A stretch of 53,851 nucleotides of DNA from Microcaldota archaeon (lineage in GTDB: Archaea; Micrarchaeota; Micrarchaeia; Anstonellales; Bilamarchaeaceae), in the NCBI GenBank assembly GCA_014727975.1, contig WJMK01000032.1:1-53851 (forward strand), written 5' to 3'. Positions 31,170 to 38,531 of the stretch are shown in pieces. Below the pieces are notes generated by a model, which was given only the letters and a program-made list of their open reading frames with translations, searched no databases and had not been told where the DNA came from. How positions within the stretch are numbered: position 1 is the first letter of the stretch; the number at the start of each line of letters is the position of its first letter. The translations under genes were made by a program, and so were the position numbers.

Positions 31170-31721
31170 TTATCGTTTAGCTTTGCCTTTAAGGGCATTC
31201 GGAAGCCTATCGGGCAGGCGTTCCCGGGCTGGTTGCGGCCGGGGCCCCAAATCAAGAGCTTTTCCAGGATAAGGGAGTGTGTCCCTTTTGATAAAATCGG
31301 CGTCATGCTCAGAAGTGCTGCCGCGCCTAGAATCAAAAATCCGCCTTATTTTGCGCAGCTGCCCTGAAAATGCGCCGTCTTCATCCCTGTTGCGGTATGT
31401 GAGGATATCCAGTATCCTGCGCATATGTACAATCGTGCAGCCATCAGTTTCTGCAATATCTACAAGGGAATCTGCAGCGCAGTTCATTATCTCTTCGTTT
31501 CTGGTTTTGAAAAGGGATTCTTCAAGGTTTATCCTTTCTGTAAACGAGAGGTCTGTGGTCGGGGGCTGCTTATCCTCATCCTCTTTGGAAGGAGGGGGGA
31601 AAAGTGTAGGAGAATCAAAAATGGAAGTTGTGGGCGTGGAGGGAGTTTGGCCGTCCAGGGATGAGATTGCCTCTTCCAGGGTTCCTCCCGATGCCGGCAG
31701 TTTGTCTTTTTCCTCTTCCAT
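31170..31721 (-). CDS. Hypothetical protein with disordered N-terminus
   Basis: A 183-residue protein. The first 60 residues are Pro/Ser/Thr/Asp-rich and probably disordered, the middle (about 65-130) is helical, and the C-terminus is basic and Pro/Arg-rich. The start at 31721 lies about 30 bases from TTATAAATA (31754-31763, minus strand), giving a leaderless mRNA. It follows the LonB-like ATPase gene on the same strand with its own promoter. No family is recognised. Confidence 0.6.
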   Translation of the reverse strand: MEEEKDKLPASGGTLEEAISSLDGQTPSTPTTSIFDSPTLFPPPSKEDEDKQPPTTDLSFTERINLEESLFKTRNEEIMNCAADSLVDIAETDGCTIVHMRRILDILTYRNRDEDGAFSGQLRKIRRIFDSRRGSTSEHDADFIKRDTLPYPGKALDLGPRPQPARERLPDRLPNALKGKAKR

Positions 31722-31789
31722 AGTACCAGGTATATACTTGGGGAGGTAAAAAGTTATAAATATACGTTTATTCACATAAAGAGCAACAA

Positions 31790-33205
31790 TTATGCTGTCT
31801 CAGACCCTTTTTTGGAGCGGGCCCCATAATCTGCAAGGCCTGCGCTCCAGATATTTCCGTACTTTTCTTCAAGCTGCTCTTCTGCAGATTTTGCCTGCTT
31901 TATTGCCTGGCCCATGTGGGCAGAATCTATGAATTCGGATTCATTGAGTGAAGCAAAATCCCCTGCAAGCTTTATGATTCCGCTGAGTACGCGGAGGCGG
32001 AGGGTAAGCCCTGATTTATTGTCTGTAGCCCTGCATATCTTTCGGGATTCCTCCAGGATTTTCCCGAATGCATCTGCTGTTGCATGAGGTATGCGGCCGT
32101 CCATCTGGATTTCCTGGGCAACAAACTGGGCCATCTTCTCCTGGTTTGAGGGAGTGTCTTCCATATTGGTGTTGAGCACTATCTCGTATCCGCTGCCGCG
32201 GATCCTTGAGCGGAGCGCAGGTGAAAGTGAGGGGAGGTCATTTATGTTCATTGCGCCTACTAATATGAAATCACAGGGAACGGACTCTACCCTCACGGTT
32301 GAGCCTGCGCTTGAAGGGTTCCTGCCGGTAATCAGGAAATTCCTGTCCTGCATTGCAGTAAGGAGATATTTCTGGGCATCCCCAAGTGTGGTCATTTCAT
32401 CAACATAAAGCACTCCCTCATGTGCTTCATGGATTGCCCCTGCGGTTACACGGAGATATGCGGGGGTGCCGATTTCAGGGTGGCTCCCGTATGGGTCATG
32501 GCGCACATCTCCCAGCAGCTCGGTTTCATTGTTTCCGACCACCTGCACAAAATTAGGGCGGCTCAGGGAAACTATTACTTTTCTCAGTTTTTTGACTTTT
32601 GCTGCTGCCCTCTTCTTGAAATCAGAATGCGTGAGCTTTCGGATGCGGTCATCGTCAGTTTTTTCGTAAATGATTGGCTCTTCTTCCCCATCCTCATCTA
32701 TACGCACAGCGTGGACCCTGCCATCTCTTTGGTCATTGCTAGGGAGAAGGTCCCCGAATGGGGAGTATTTCTGGGGGTGCTTGTCTGCCCCGCAGGATGT
32801 GCAGTAAAGCGCGCGGGGGGTGGAAAGGTCTCCGCATCTCCTGCAGCGAAAACCAAGGCGCTCGGAAACAAAGGAAGGGACATCAGCAGGGTGTACGCTC
32901 TCCCCCCATTCTTTTTCTTTTTCCCCTTTCTCCATTTCAAGCATTTTGCTGGTCCGCACTGACAGGATTGGGCGCTCGGGGCGCTCGATATTGTGGAGGA
33001 CTGAGACTTCGTGCGTGGGAGGGGGGAGGAGGCTTGCAATTGCGCGCGCAATCATGCTTTTGCCCGTGCCTGGGGCGCCAACCATGAGGAGATGGCGCTT
33101 CTGGCTTGAGACTATCCGTGAAATATTTACTGCTTCCTCCTGCCCGATTACCCTTTCAAGCGGGTCTTTGGGAATCGGGATTTCCGCAGTTGTTTCAAAA
33201 TCCAT
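31790..33205 (-). CDS. LonB-like AAA+ ATPase lacking the protease domain
   Basis: A 471-residue protein. Walker A is GAPGTGKS (43-50) and Walker B is VLYVDE (265-270), with GTPAYLRVTAGAIHEAHEG just before it exactly as in archaeal LonB and a GAMN sensor 1 after it. Between Walker A and B, where LonB has its membrane insertion, this protein has a zinc ribbon (Cys121, Cys124, Cys135, Cys138). It ends shortly after the EEQLEEKYG helix, where the Ser-Lys protease domain should begin, and no protease sequence follows. It is therefore a soluble, ATPase-only relative. A chaperone or remodelling role, or partnership with a separate protease, is inferred. Confidence 0.87.
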   Translation of the reverse strand: MDFETTAEIPIPKDPLERVIGQEEAVNISRIVSSQKRHLLMVGAPGTGKSMIARAIASLLPPPTHEVSVLHNIERPERPILSVRTSKMLEMEKGEKEKEWGESVHPADVPSFVSERLGFRCRRCGDLSTPRALYCTSCGADKHPQKYSPFGDLLPSNDQRDGRVHAVRIDEDGEEEPIIYEKTDDDRIRKLTHSDFKKRAAAKVKKLRKVIVSLSRPNFVQVVGNNETELLGDVRHDPYGSHPEIGTPAYLRVTAGAIHEAHEGVLYVDEMTTLGDAQKYLLTAMQDRNFLITGRNPSSAGSTVRVESVPCDFILVGAMNINDLPSLSPALRSRIRGSGYEIVLNTNMEDTPSNQEKMAQFVAQEIQMDGRIPHATADAFGKILEESRKICRATDNKSGLTLRLRVLSGIIKLAGDFASLNESEFIDSAHMGQAIKQAKSAEEQLEEKYGNIWSAGLADYGARSKKGSETA

Positions 33206-33232
33206 ATTTGTTTATTCGGTCATAATAGGTAT

Positions 33233-33868
33233 TTAATGCTTTAGCCTTAGTATCTGCTCCAGGAGTTCACTGGGGGGCCTTGCACCAGTAAACTCAATCC
33301 TGTCATTGATTATCGTTTTGGGGACGCCCATCACGCGGTATTTCTGGCGAAGGGCAGGAAAAAGAGAGCCATCAACCATCTGTGCCTTTATGCTGGGGTT
33401 GATAAGGGAGAAATCATGAGCAGCCTTTACGGCGGGCGGGCAATAGGGGCAACTCTGGGAGCCGAATACAATGATTTTTACGGGGAAATCTATGGATTTT
33501 ACTTTTTCGAGCAGGTCTTTTGGCAGGTTCGGGGATCCTAGTGAGGCATCAACTATATCTTCCAGGAGAACCACGAAGAAATGTGAGCCGGGAGGGCCAC
33601 AGAAAATAGCGCTTGTTTTGTGTTCTTCTGAATAGATTACAAGGGAAGGTGCGGTATCTACCCCGTACTGCTCATGGGCATTGGCAGAAAAAGGAAAGCT
33701 TTCAAAAGAGAGCTTGTCGCTTAATGACGCCAGCTCCTCAACAAGTTCCCTGTACTCGCGGCAGTATGTGCAGTCATCTCCCTCCCCAAAAAGAAGGAGC
33801 TTTACATTGCCCTTAAGCTCTGAGGAGAATTTCTTCTTTATCTGTTCCTTGAGTTTTTCATCGAGCAT
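33233..33868 (-). CDS. Protein disulfide oxidoreductase (two thioredoxin folds)
   Basis: A 211-residue protein with two thioredoxin modules. The N-terminal site is CTYC (33-36) and the C-terminal site is CPYC (140-143); cis-proline positions lie in DTAPS and GVPK. This is the archaeal PDO/glutaredoxin-like architecture, which shuffles or makes disulfides in the cytosol. ATG 33868 gives the family length. The window encodes several cysteine-rich exported proteins, which makes the gene's presence understandable. It lies divergent to the MFS gene. Confidence 0.93.
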   Translation of the reverse strand: MLDEKLKEQIKKKFSSELKGNVKLLLFGEGDDCTYCREYRELVEELASLSDKLSFESFPFSANAHEQYGVDTAPSLVIYSEEHKTSAIFCGPPGSHFFVVLLEDIVDASLGSPNLPKDLLEKVKSIDFPVKIIVFGSQSCPYCPPAVKAAHDFSLINPSIKAQMVDGSLFPALRQKYRVMGVPKTIINDRIEFTGARPPSELLEQILRLKH

Positions 33869-33920
33869 AGTGTGAGAATGGAGGGAGCAAATTAAAAGGT
33901 TAGGGGAATAGTGAAGAAAC

Positions 33921-35105
33921 ATGCTGAGGAAAATCGGCACACTTAACTTTCTTAACCAGTTTGCATATGGGGCTCTTACCGTTACTCTGCCGCTTTACCT
34001 CATCAGCAGGGGGATAGATGTAGGGGAAATCGGGCTTGTGCTCTCTTTGCTCCCGCTTGCCTTTTTGCTTGTAAGAATTGTTTCTTCAGTATTTGCAGAT
34101 GTCCTGGGGGTAAAAAAGTTCTTTATTGCAAGCAACATCTTCAGCACAATTACAAGCGTTGTTTTTGCAGTTGCAGGGACCCCCCTGCAGTTTGGGATAG
34201 GCAGGATATGCGAAGGGGCCTCCTCAGCATTCTTCTGGGCAGTGGACCGGACTGCGATAATGGCAAGGTCACATGCAAGAAAATACCTTACTGTCATGGG
34301 GATTGTAAGGTCATTTGGTACTGCGCTTGGCCTTGTGGGGGCAGGGCTCCTTATAGCATACCTGTCTTTTGAGGCTGTATTTGCTTTGCTTTTTGTGCTT
34401 GGGATACTTGGGGTGGTTGTTGCGCTTGCGCTCGTAAACAGGGGGGCAACACTCAAGAAGCCGGACTGGAAAACCATGTTTAGCATACGGAAGAGGCAGC
34501 TGGACTTCTGGCATGTGTCTGCCGCGGTGGTGCTTGTGAACATTTCTTTCGTGCTTTTGTTTACCTTCCTGCTTCCAGTTATGATGGATATTGACATGGG
34601 GATGAGCTATCTGGAGATCGCAGTTATGCTTACTGCATTCTATGTCTCAATCGGCATGGGCGGGCTGCTGAGCGTGAGGATGAAGATGGATGAGAGGAGG
34701 CTTCTGTTTTTCCAGGCAATGGCGATTCCCATGATCATCGCCCTTCCTGTTTCAGGCCCGTATTTCAGTGCGGTGCTTATGCTTGCAGGTTTCGGGTTCG
34801 GAGTATGCTTTGGGCTTAATGAAGCAATGATTGGCTACCTGGTTGAATCGGGCCGGGGCGTATCTTCAAGAATAGCAATGCTGATGGCACCTCTCAACAT
34901 ATTCCAGTTTCTTGCGCTTGCAGGGGCAGGCTTTGCGCTGGAAGCATTCGGAAATGAAGCGATGTTTGTATTTTCTGCAATTCTGCTGGGAGGGTTTGTG
35001 ATTCTTGGGAAAAAGATAAATTCTGATTTTGATGGGAAAAAGAAAAAGGAGATTATTGAGTACCATCCGCATAGAGGGCCAGTATCAGCACAGGCAGCAA
35101 AATAA
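33921..35105 (+). CDS. Major facilitator superfamily transporter
   Basis: A 394-residue protein with 11-12 transmembrane helices. The loop 2-3 region (FADVLGVKKFFIASN) resembles the MFS signature with Asp and basic residues, and RICEGASSAFFWAVDRTAI fits helices 4-5. The C-terminus is hydrophilic and basic. The substrate cannot be read from the sequence. A/T-rich promoter sequence (about 33887-33900) lies 20-30 bases before the ATG. Its last 53 bases overlap the convergent small gene. Confidence 0.88.
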   Translation: MLRKIGTLNFLNQFAYGALTVTLPLYLISRGIDVGEIGLVLSLLPLAFLLVRIVSSVFADVLGVKKFFIASNIFSTITSVVFAVAGTPLQFGIGRICEGASSAFFWAVDRTAIMARSHARKYLTVMGIVRSFGTALGLVGAGLLIAYLSFEAVFALLFVLGILGVVVALALVNRGATLKKPDWKTMFSIRKRQLDFWHVSAAVVLVNISFVLLFTFLLPVMMDIDMGMSYLEIAVMLTAFYVSIGMGGLLSVRMKMDERRLLFFQAMAIPMIIALPVSGPYFSAVLMLAGFGFGVCFGLNEAMIGYLVESGRGVSSRIAMLMAPLNIFQFLALAGAGFALEAFGNEAMFVFSAILLGGFVILGKKINSDFDGKKKKEIIEYHPHRGPVSAQAAK

Positions 35106-35373
35106 AGACGGGGCCGCAGCAGGACATGTTTCTTACCACTCCGTCATTTTCCACGCAATAGCTGTAGTAGTAGTCGCAATTTTCGAGTTCTTCCTGGTAG
35201 CGGGCCTCATCAAATCCGCTTATCTTTATGCAAAAGCCTTGTGAATCCAGCTCGCCTCCTGCTTTTGTGCAGGCCTCCTGGATGCATAGGGATTTCAGTT
35301 CAGGGCACTGGCCACCCACTATGCTGAATGCAAAAGAGAGAAACAAGAATGAAAAGAAAACTTGCTTGAGCAT
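35053..35373 (-). CDS. Small secreted cysteine protein with CGP-like C-terminal tail
   Basis: A 106-residue protein with an N-terminal signal peptide (about 1-21) and six cysteines in the mature part before the tail. The C-terminus has SCCGP followed by a hydrophobic helix (VFILLPVLILALYA) and a short polar end. The tail resembles that of the 64-residue protein at 21412-21606, though it lacks the arginine cluster. TATA (35397-35404) lies 24 bases from the ATG. The 3' end overlaps the MFS gene on the other strand. Confidence 0.7.
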   Translation of the reverse strand: MLKQVFFSFLFLSFAFSIVGGQCPELKSLCIQEACTKAGGELDSQGFCIKISGFDEARYQEELENCDYYYSYCVENDGVVRNMSCCGPVFILLPVLILALYADGTQ

Positions 35374-35433
35374 ACCTGGATTTGGTTAAGCAAGGAATAT
35401 AAAACTTGAGATTGAAAATTCCGAAGGGAAAAG

Positions 35434-36087
35434 ATGGCAGAGGAAAAGAAAAGCGCTGCAGAGCGGAAATACGAAAAGGCTGAGAAAAAAGTAGAGCACT
35501 GGATAAGCAGTTCAAGGATACAGGCTCTTGCAGACGGAGTGTTTGCATTTGCAATGACCCTTCTTGTGCTGAACCTCATACTTCCCGACCCGATTAACCT
35601 CCCTCCTGAAGCACAGCTCAACCAGCTTTTGGTGGAGCAGACAAGGGCCTTTTTCAACTATGGGCTGAGCTTTATACTGCTCGCAATCTTCTGGACAGTG
35701 CATACCCAGCAGTTCCATGTGATAAAGGCAACAAACAGCACACATACATGGATAAACCTCATGATACTGATGTTTGTTGTTCTGATACCTTTCTCGACTT
35801 CTGTAATGGCAGATTACCCTAACGACACGGTTGCGAATGCACTCTTTGCTGCAAACCTCTTCATTGTTGGGAGCGCTTACTTCCTGAACTGGGCATATGC
35901 AACATCAAAGCACAGGCTTATTGACAAGGATATAGAAGAAAGGGCGATTGAAATTGCAAAAAGGAGGAGCCTGCTTACCCCTGCAGTTTCCATTATTGCC
36001 CTAGTAGTTGCGTTTATTGCTCCGGAATATGCTGCGCTTACTTTTCTGCTTATCCCTATAGTGAGCGTAATTATTAGCAGGCATTAG
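35434..36087 (+). CDS. TMEM175/DUF1211-family potassium channel-like protein
   Basis: A 217-residue protein. After a charged N-terminal helix, RIQALADGVFAFAMTLLVLNL matches the FSDGVFAIAITLLVL signature of prokaryotic TMEM175. Six transmembrane helices are visible, the usual number for a prokaryotic subunit, which assembles as a tetramer to conduct K+. The typical RxxxFSDG is ALADG here, with Asp kept and Phe changed to Leu and Ser to Ala. Selectivity is inferred from the family. Confidence 0.88.
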   Translation: MAEEKKSAAERKYEKAEKKVEHWISSSRIQALADGVFAFAMTLLVLNLILPDPINLPPEAQLNQLLVEQTRAFFNYGLSFILLAIFWTVHTQQFHVIKATNSTHTWINLMILMFVVLIPFSTSVMADYPNDTVANALFAANLFIVGSAYFLNWAYATSKHRLIDKDIEERAIEIAKRRSLLTPAVSIIALVVAFIAPEYAALTFLLIPIVSVIISRH

Positions 36088-36101
36088 ATAAGGCAGAAAA
36101 T

Positions 36102-36192
36102 AAAAAGGCAGCGTAATAGGAGCCATGTTTTCTTGAGCTCTGTTCAAGAGAAGTGGCCAAATGCCACTAAGATTGCGGAAATTTGTACCGCA
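36102..36192 (+). ncRNA. Structured repeat element, copy B
   Basis: This is the second copy of the element at 5727. AAAAAGGCAGCGTAA is identical. Stem I is 36128-36137 with 36143-36152 (10 bp with two G-U pairs), and stem II is GTGGC 36153-36157 with GCCAC 36163-36167. TAAGATT follows, then TGCGG/CCGCA (36174-36178, 36188-36192). Base changes relative to copy A preserve both stems. It lies just past the 3' end of tRNA-Glu, which is on the opposite strand. Confidence 0.5.
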
Positions 36193-36218
36193 GCTTAAAA
36201 CAGCAGCAAAAATTTCAG

Positions 36219-36293
36219 TGCTCCCGCCGGGATTCGAACCCGGGCTACCGGAGTGAGAGTCCGGTGTCCTTGACCGGGCTAGACTACAGGAGC
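36219..36293 (-). tRNA. tRNA-Glu (anticodon CTC)
   Basis: The acceptor is GCTCCTG paired with CGGGAGC, discriminator A. The anticodon loop ACTCTCA sits in a CCGG/CCGG stem, and the T-arm is CCGGGTTCGAATCCCGG. The gene is 75 bases with no intron and no encoded CCA. A TATA-like ATAAATAC lies 20-27 bases upstream on the minus strand, the normal archaeal distance. Confidence 0.96.
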
Positions 36294-36388
36294 GGATTAA
36301 GTAGGAAATTGTATTTATGGAAATATATTAAAACAGTAGTGTTGGGGATTTAAAGATTTCTGAATAGAAATATGCAAAAGTGATACTC

Positions 36389-37663
36389 ATGATTGACAAG
36401 GAAGTGCTCAGGAAGGAGCCGGAAAAAATACGTAAGGCCATTGCGCTGAGAGGAGGTGACAAGACCGTAGTGGACAAGCTGCTGGAGCTGGATGAAGAAT
36501 GGAGGGAAGATAAGGGAGAGGCAGATGAGCTTCGGTCAGAGAGAAACAAGCTGGGCCCTAGGATAGCGGAAGCAAAAAAGAAGGGGGAAGATGCGGAAAA
36601 ATTGATTGGGGAAGGAGAGAAGATTGCGAAAAAGCTTGAGAAAATAGGGGAGAAGGAAAAAGAGTTTGAGGAAAAAAGGCTTGAGCTGATGCTGACTATT
36701 CCGAACCTCCCCCATGAAACTGTTCCGGAAGGGAAGGACGAGAATGACAATGTGGAGATTAGGAAGTGGGGGGAGGCTGAAAAAAAGAGCCGGGGCGTGG
36801 AGCCGCATTATGAGCTTGGGGCACGCCTTGGAGTAATTGATTTTGAAAGAGGAGTGAAATTAGGGGGGCACAGGTTTACGGTTATGAAAGGGTGGGCTGC
36901 AAAGCTGGAAAGGGCGCTTGCCCAATACATGCTTAAGATGGCGGAAAGTGCAGGCTATGTTGAGTTTGGGCTCCCTTATTTAGTTAGGGAAGAGTGCCTT
37001 TTCGGGACAGGGCAGCTTCCGAAATTTGGAGGGGATTTGTACAGGACTGAAGAAGAGGAAGAGCAGGACGAGCTTTGGCTAATCCCTACTGCGGAGGTGC
37101 CGCTGGTAAATGTGCACCGGGAGGAAGTGCTGGAGGAGGAGAAGCTTCCGCTTAAATATTGCGCATTTACCCAGTGCTTTAGGAGGGAAGCTGGGGAATA
37201 CGGAAGGGACATAAAGGGGCTTATGAGGCAGCACCAGTTCGGCAAGGTTGAGCTGGTGAAATTTGCAGCTCCGGAAGAGAGCTACAAGGAGCTCGAATCC
37301 CTTACTTTTGACGCGGAGAAGGTCCTGCAGGGGCTGGAGCTCCCGTACAGGGTTGTTGAGCTTTGCACCGGGGATTTGGGCTTCGGGGCAACTAAAACAT
37401 ATGATTTAGAAGTATGGATTCCTAGCCAGGAAAAGTATCGTGAGATTAGCTCCTGCTCGAATTGCGAAGCTTTCCAGGCCAGGAGGGCAGGAATCAAATT
37501 CAGGAGGGAAGGGAAGAACAAATTTGTGCATACGCTTAATGGGAGCGGGGTGGCGATTGGGCGTGCGTTTATCTCCCTTGTGGAGAACCACCAGGAGGAA
37601 GACGGCATTAGGGTTCCAAAGGGGCTTCAGGATTACATGGAAACAGACTGGATTGGGTTCTGA
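36389..37663 (+). CDS. serS: Seryl-tRNA synthetase (bacterial/common type)
   Basis: A 424-residue class II synthetase. The N-terminal 100 residues form the tRNA-binding coiled coil. Motif 2 is FRREAGEYGRDIKGLMRQHQF and the Ser-site motif is YREISSCSNCEAFQARR (shown as YREISSCSNC and EAFQARR). Motif 3 is NGSGVAIGRAF. This is the common type, not the rare methanogen form. ATG 36389 is chosen because GTGA sits seven bases before it; an upstream GTG is in frame. The methyltransferase gene starts five bases after its stop. Confidence 0.95.
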   Translation: MIDKEVLRKEPEKIRKAIALRGGDKTVVDKLLELDEEWREDKGEADELRSERNKLGPRIAEAKKKGEDAEKLIGEGEKIAKKLEKIGEKEKEFEEKRLELMLTIPNLPHETVPEGKDENDNVEIRKWGEAEKKSRGVEPHYELGARLGVIDFERGVKLGGHRFTVMKGWAAKLERALAQYMLKMAESAGYVEFGLPYLVREECLFGTGQLPKFGGDLYRTEEEEEQDELWLIPTAEVPLVNVHREEVLEEEKLPLKYCAFTQCFRREAGEYGRDIKGLMRQHQFGKVELVKFAAPEESYKELESLTFDAEKVLQGLELPYRVVELCTGDLGFGATKTYDLEVWIPSQEKYREISSCSNCEAFQARRAGIKFRREGKNKFVHTLNGSGVAIGRAFISLVENHQEEDGIRVPKGLQDYMETDWIGF

Positions 37664-37667
37664 TTGG

Positions 37668-38450
37668 ATGATTTACCTTACCAGGGAGCTTGTTGAGAAG
37701 TTCCAGAACGGAGAAAAGAAGCTTTCGCTTGATTTGGGGCGTTCTGTAACCATGGTTACAAATGAACTGGATGGTGTGCCCCTAGATGAGGTAAAAGGGG
37801 ATTTTGTTTATGCATGGGACGGGGAAGAGCTCTGGAAACTTGCTGTTTTTGATGATGGCCTGTACCGGCTGCGGATGATGAAAGGTAAGCCGATACTTGA
37901 GATAGATGGCCTGCGCATGCATTTGATCAAGGAATTCGGTGATGTTTTTGATTATTCTGAGTTGGTTGTGCGGGAGCTGAAGCTTAAGCAGAGCGATGTT
38001 GTGCTTGATACCTGTATGGGCCTGGGATATACTGCAATTGCTGCAAGCAGGAAAGCTGACAGGGTGGTTGCAATAGAACTCTCCCGGGCAGTGCTTGCGA
38101 TGGCTAAGTGGAATCCCTGGAGCAGGGAGCTTTTTGAGCTGGATCGGATTGAGGTAATTGAAGAAAAGAGCTGTTTTGATTATATAAGGGAGGCGGAGAA
38201 CGAGAAATTTACTAAAGTGATTCATGACCCTCCTCGTTTCAGCAATGCAGGGGAATTATATTCGCGCAGCTTTTACAGGGAATTGAAGAGAGTTTGCAAA
38301 AAGGATGCACTTCTTTTCCATTATGTGGGCAGCCTGGGGAAAAAGAAACGGAACATTATGGGAGAAGTTGCGAAGCGGCTGGAGGAGTGCGGGTGGAAAG
38401 TGCTGAAGAAGGATGCTCGGCTCCAGGGCATAGTTGCTAAAGCAGTGTGA
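37668..38450 (+). CDS. SAM-dependent methyltransferase-like protein
   Basis: A 260-residue protein. After an N-terminal beta-rich domain (about 1-100), the Rossmann core has VVLDTCMGLGYTAIAAS (motif I), VVAIELSRAV (acidic end of strand 2) and HDPPRF (motif IV, like the DPPY/NPPY of amino-methyltransferases). It is co-transcribed with serS. A role in rRNA or tRNA methylation is plausible. A perfect 16-bp palindrome lies within its first 100 bases and another just after its stop. Confidence 0.8.
   Translation: MIYLTRELVEKFQNGEKKLSLDLGRSVTMVTNELDGVPLDEVKGDFVYAWDGEELWKLAVFDDGLYRLRMMKGKPILEIDGLRMHLIKEFGDVFDYSELVVRELKLKQSDVVLDTCMGLGYTAIAASRKADRVVAIELSRAVLAMAKWNPWSRELFELDRIEVIEEKSCFDYIREAENEKFTKVIHDPPRFSNAGELYSRSFYRELKRVCKKDALLFHYVGSLGKKKRNIMGEVAKRLEECGWKVLKKDARLQGIVAKAV
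37745..37760. repeat. 16-bp perfect palindrome, copy 1
   Basis: TGTAACCATGGTTACA lies in the coding region of the methyltransferase. The identical sequence recurs at 38465-38480. Within the gene it encodes Val-Thr-Met-Val-Thr. Confidence 0.8.
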
Positions 38451-38464
38451 AGGGATAGGGGCGT

Positions 38465-38480
38465 TGTAACCATGGTTACA
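38465..38480. repeat. 16-bp perfect palindrome, copy 2
   Basis: This palindrome is identical to 37745-37760 and sits 14 bases after the methyltransferase stop, in the convergent gap before EF-2. A dyad of this kind could bind a dimeric protein or form a terminal hairpin. Confidence 0.8.
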
Positions 38481-38481
38481 C

Positions 38482-38516
38482 TCAATAAAAATAAAATTAA
38501 AAATAGATAAAAATGA
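38482..38516 (-). terminator. T-rich terminator of the EF-2 operon
   Basis: On the minus strand the gap after EF-2 is a series of T-runs (ATTTTTA, AATTTTATTTTTATT), as expected for archaeal termination. Confidence 0.55.
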
Positions 38517-38531
38517 AGAAGAAAAGGAAGC

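Noticed and set aside
31790-31800. LonB-like gene as a pseudogene truncated by frameshift
   Set aside because: Downstream sequence shows no protease-domain remnant in any frame, and the next gene starts with its own promoter, so a stable ATPase-only protein is more likely.
36102-36192. Copy B as a C/D or H/ACA guide RNA
   Set aside because: I could not find convincing C (RTGATGA) and D (CTGA) boxes, or an ACA box at the right place after the last stem.
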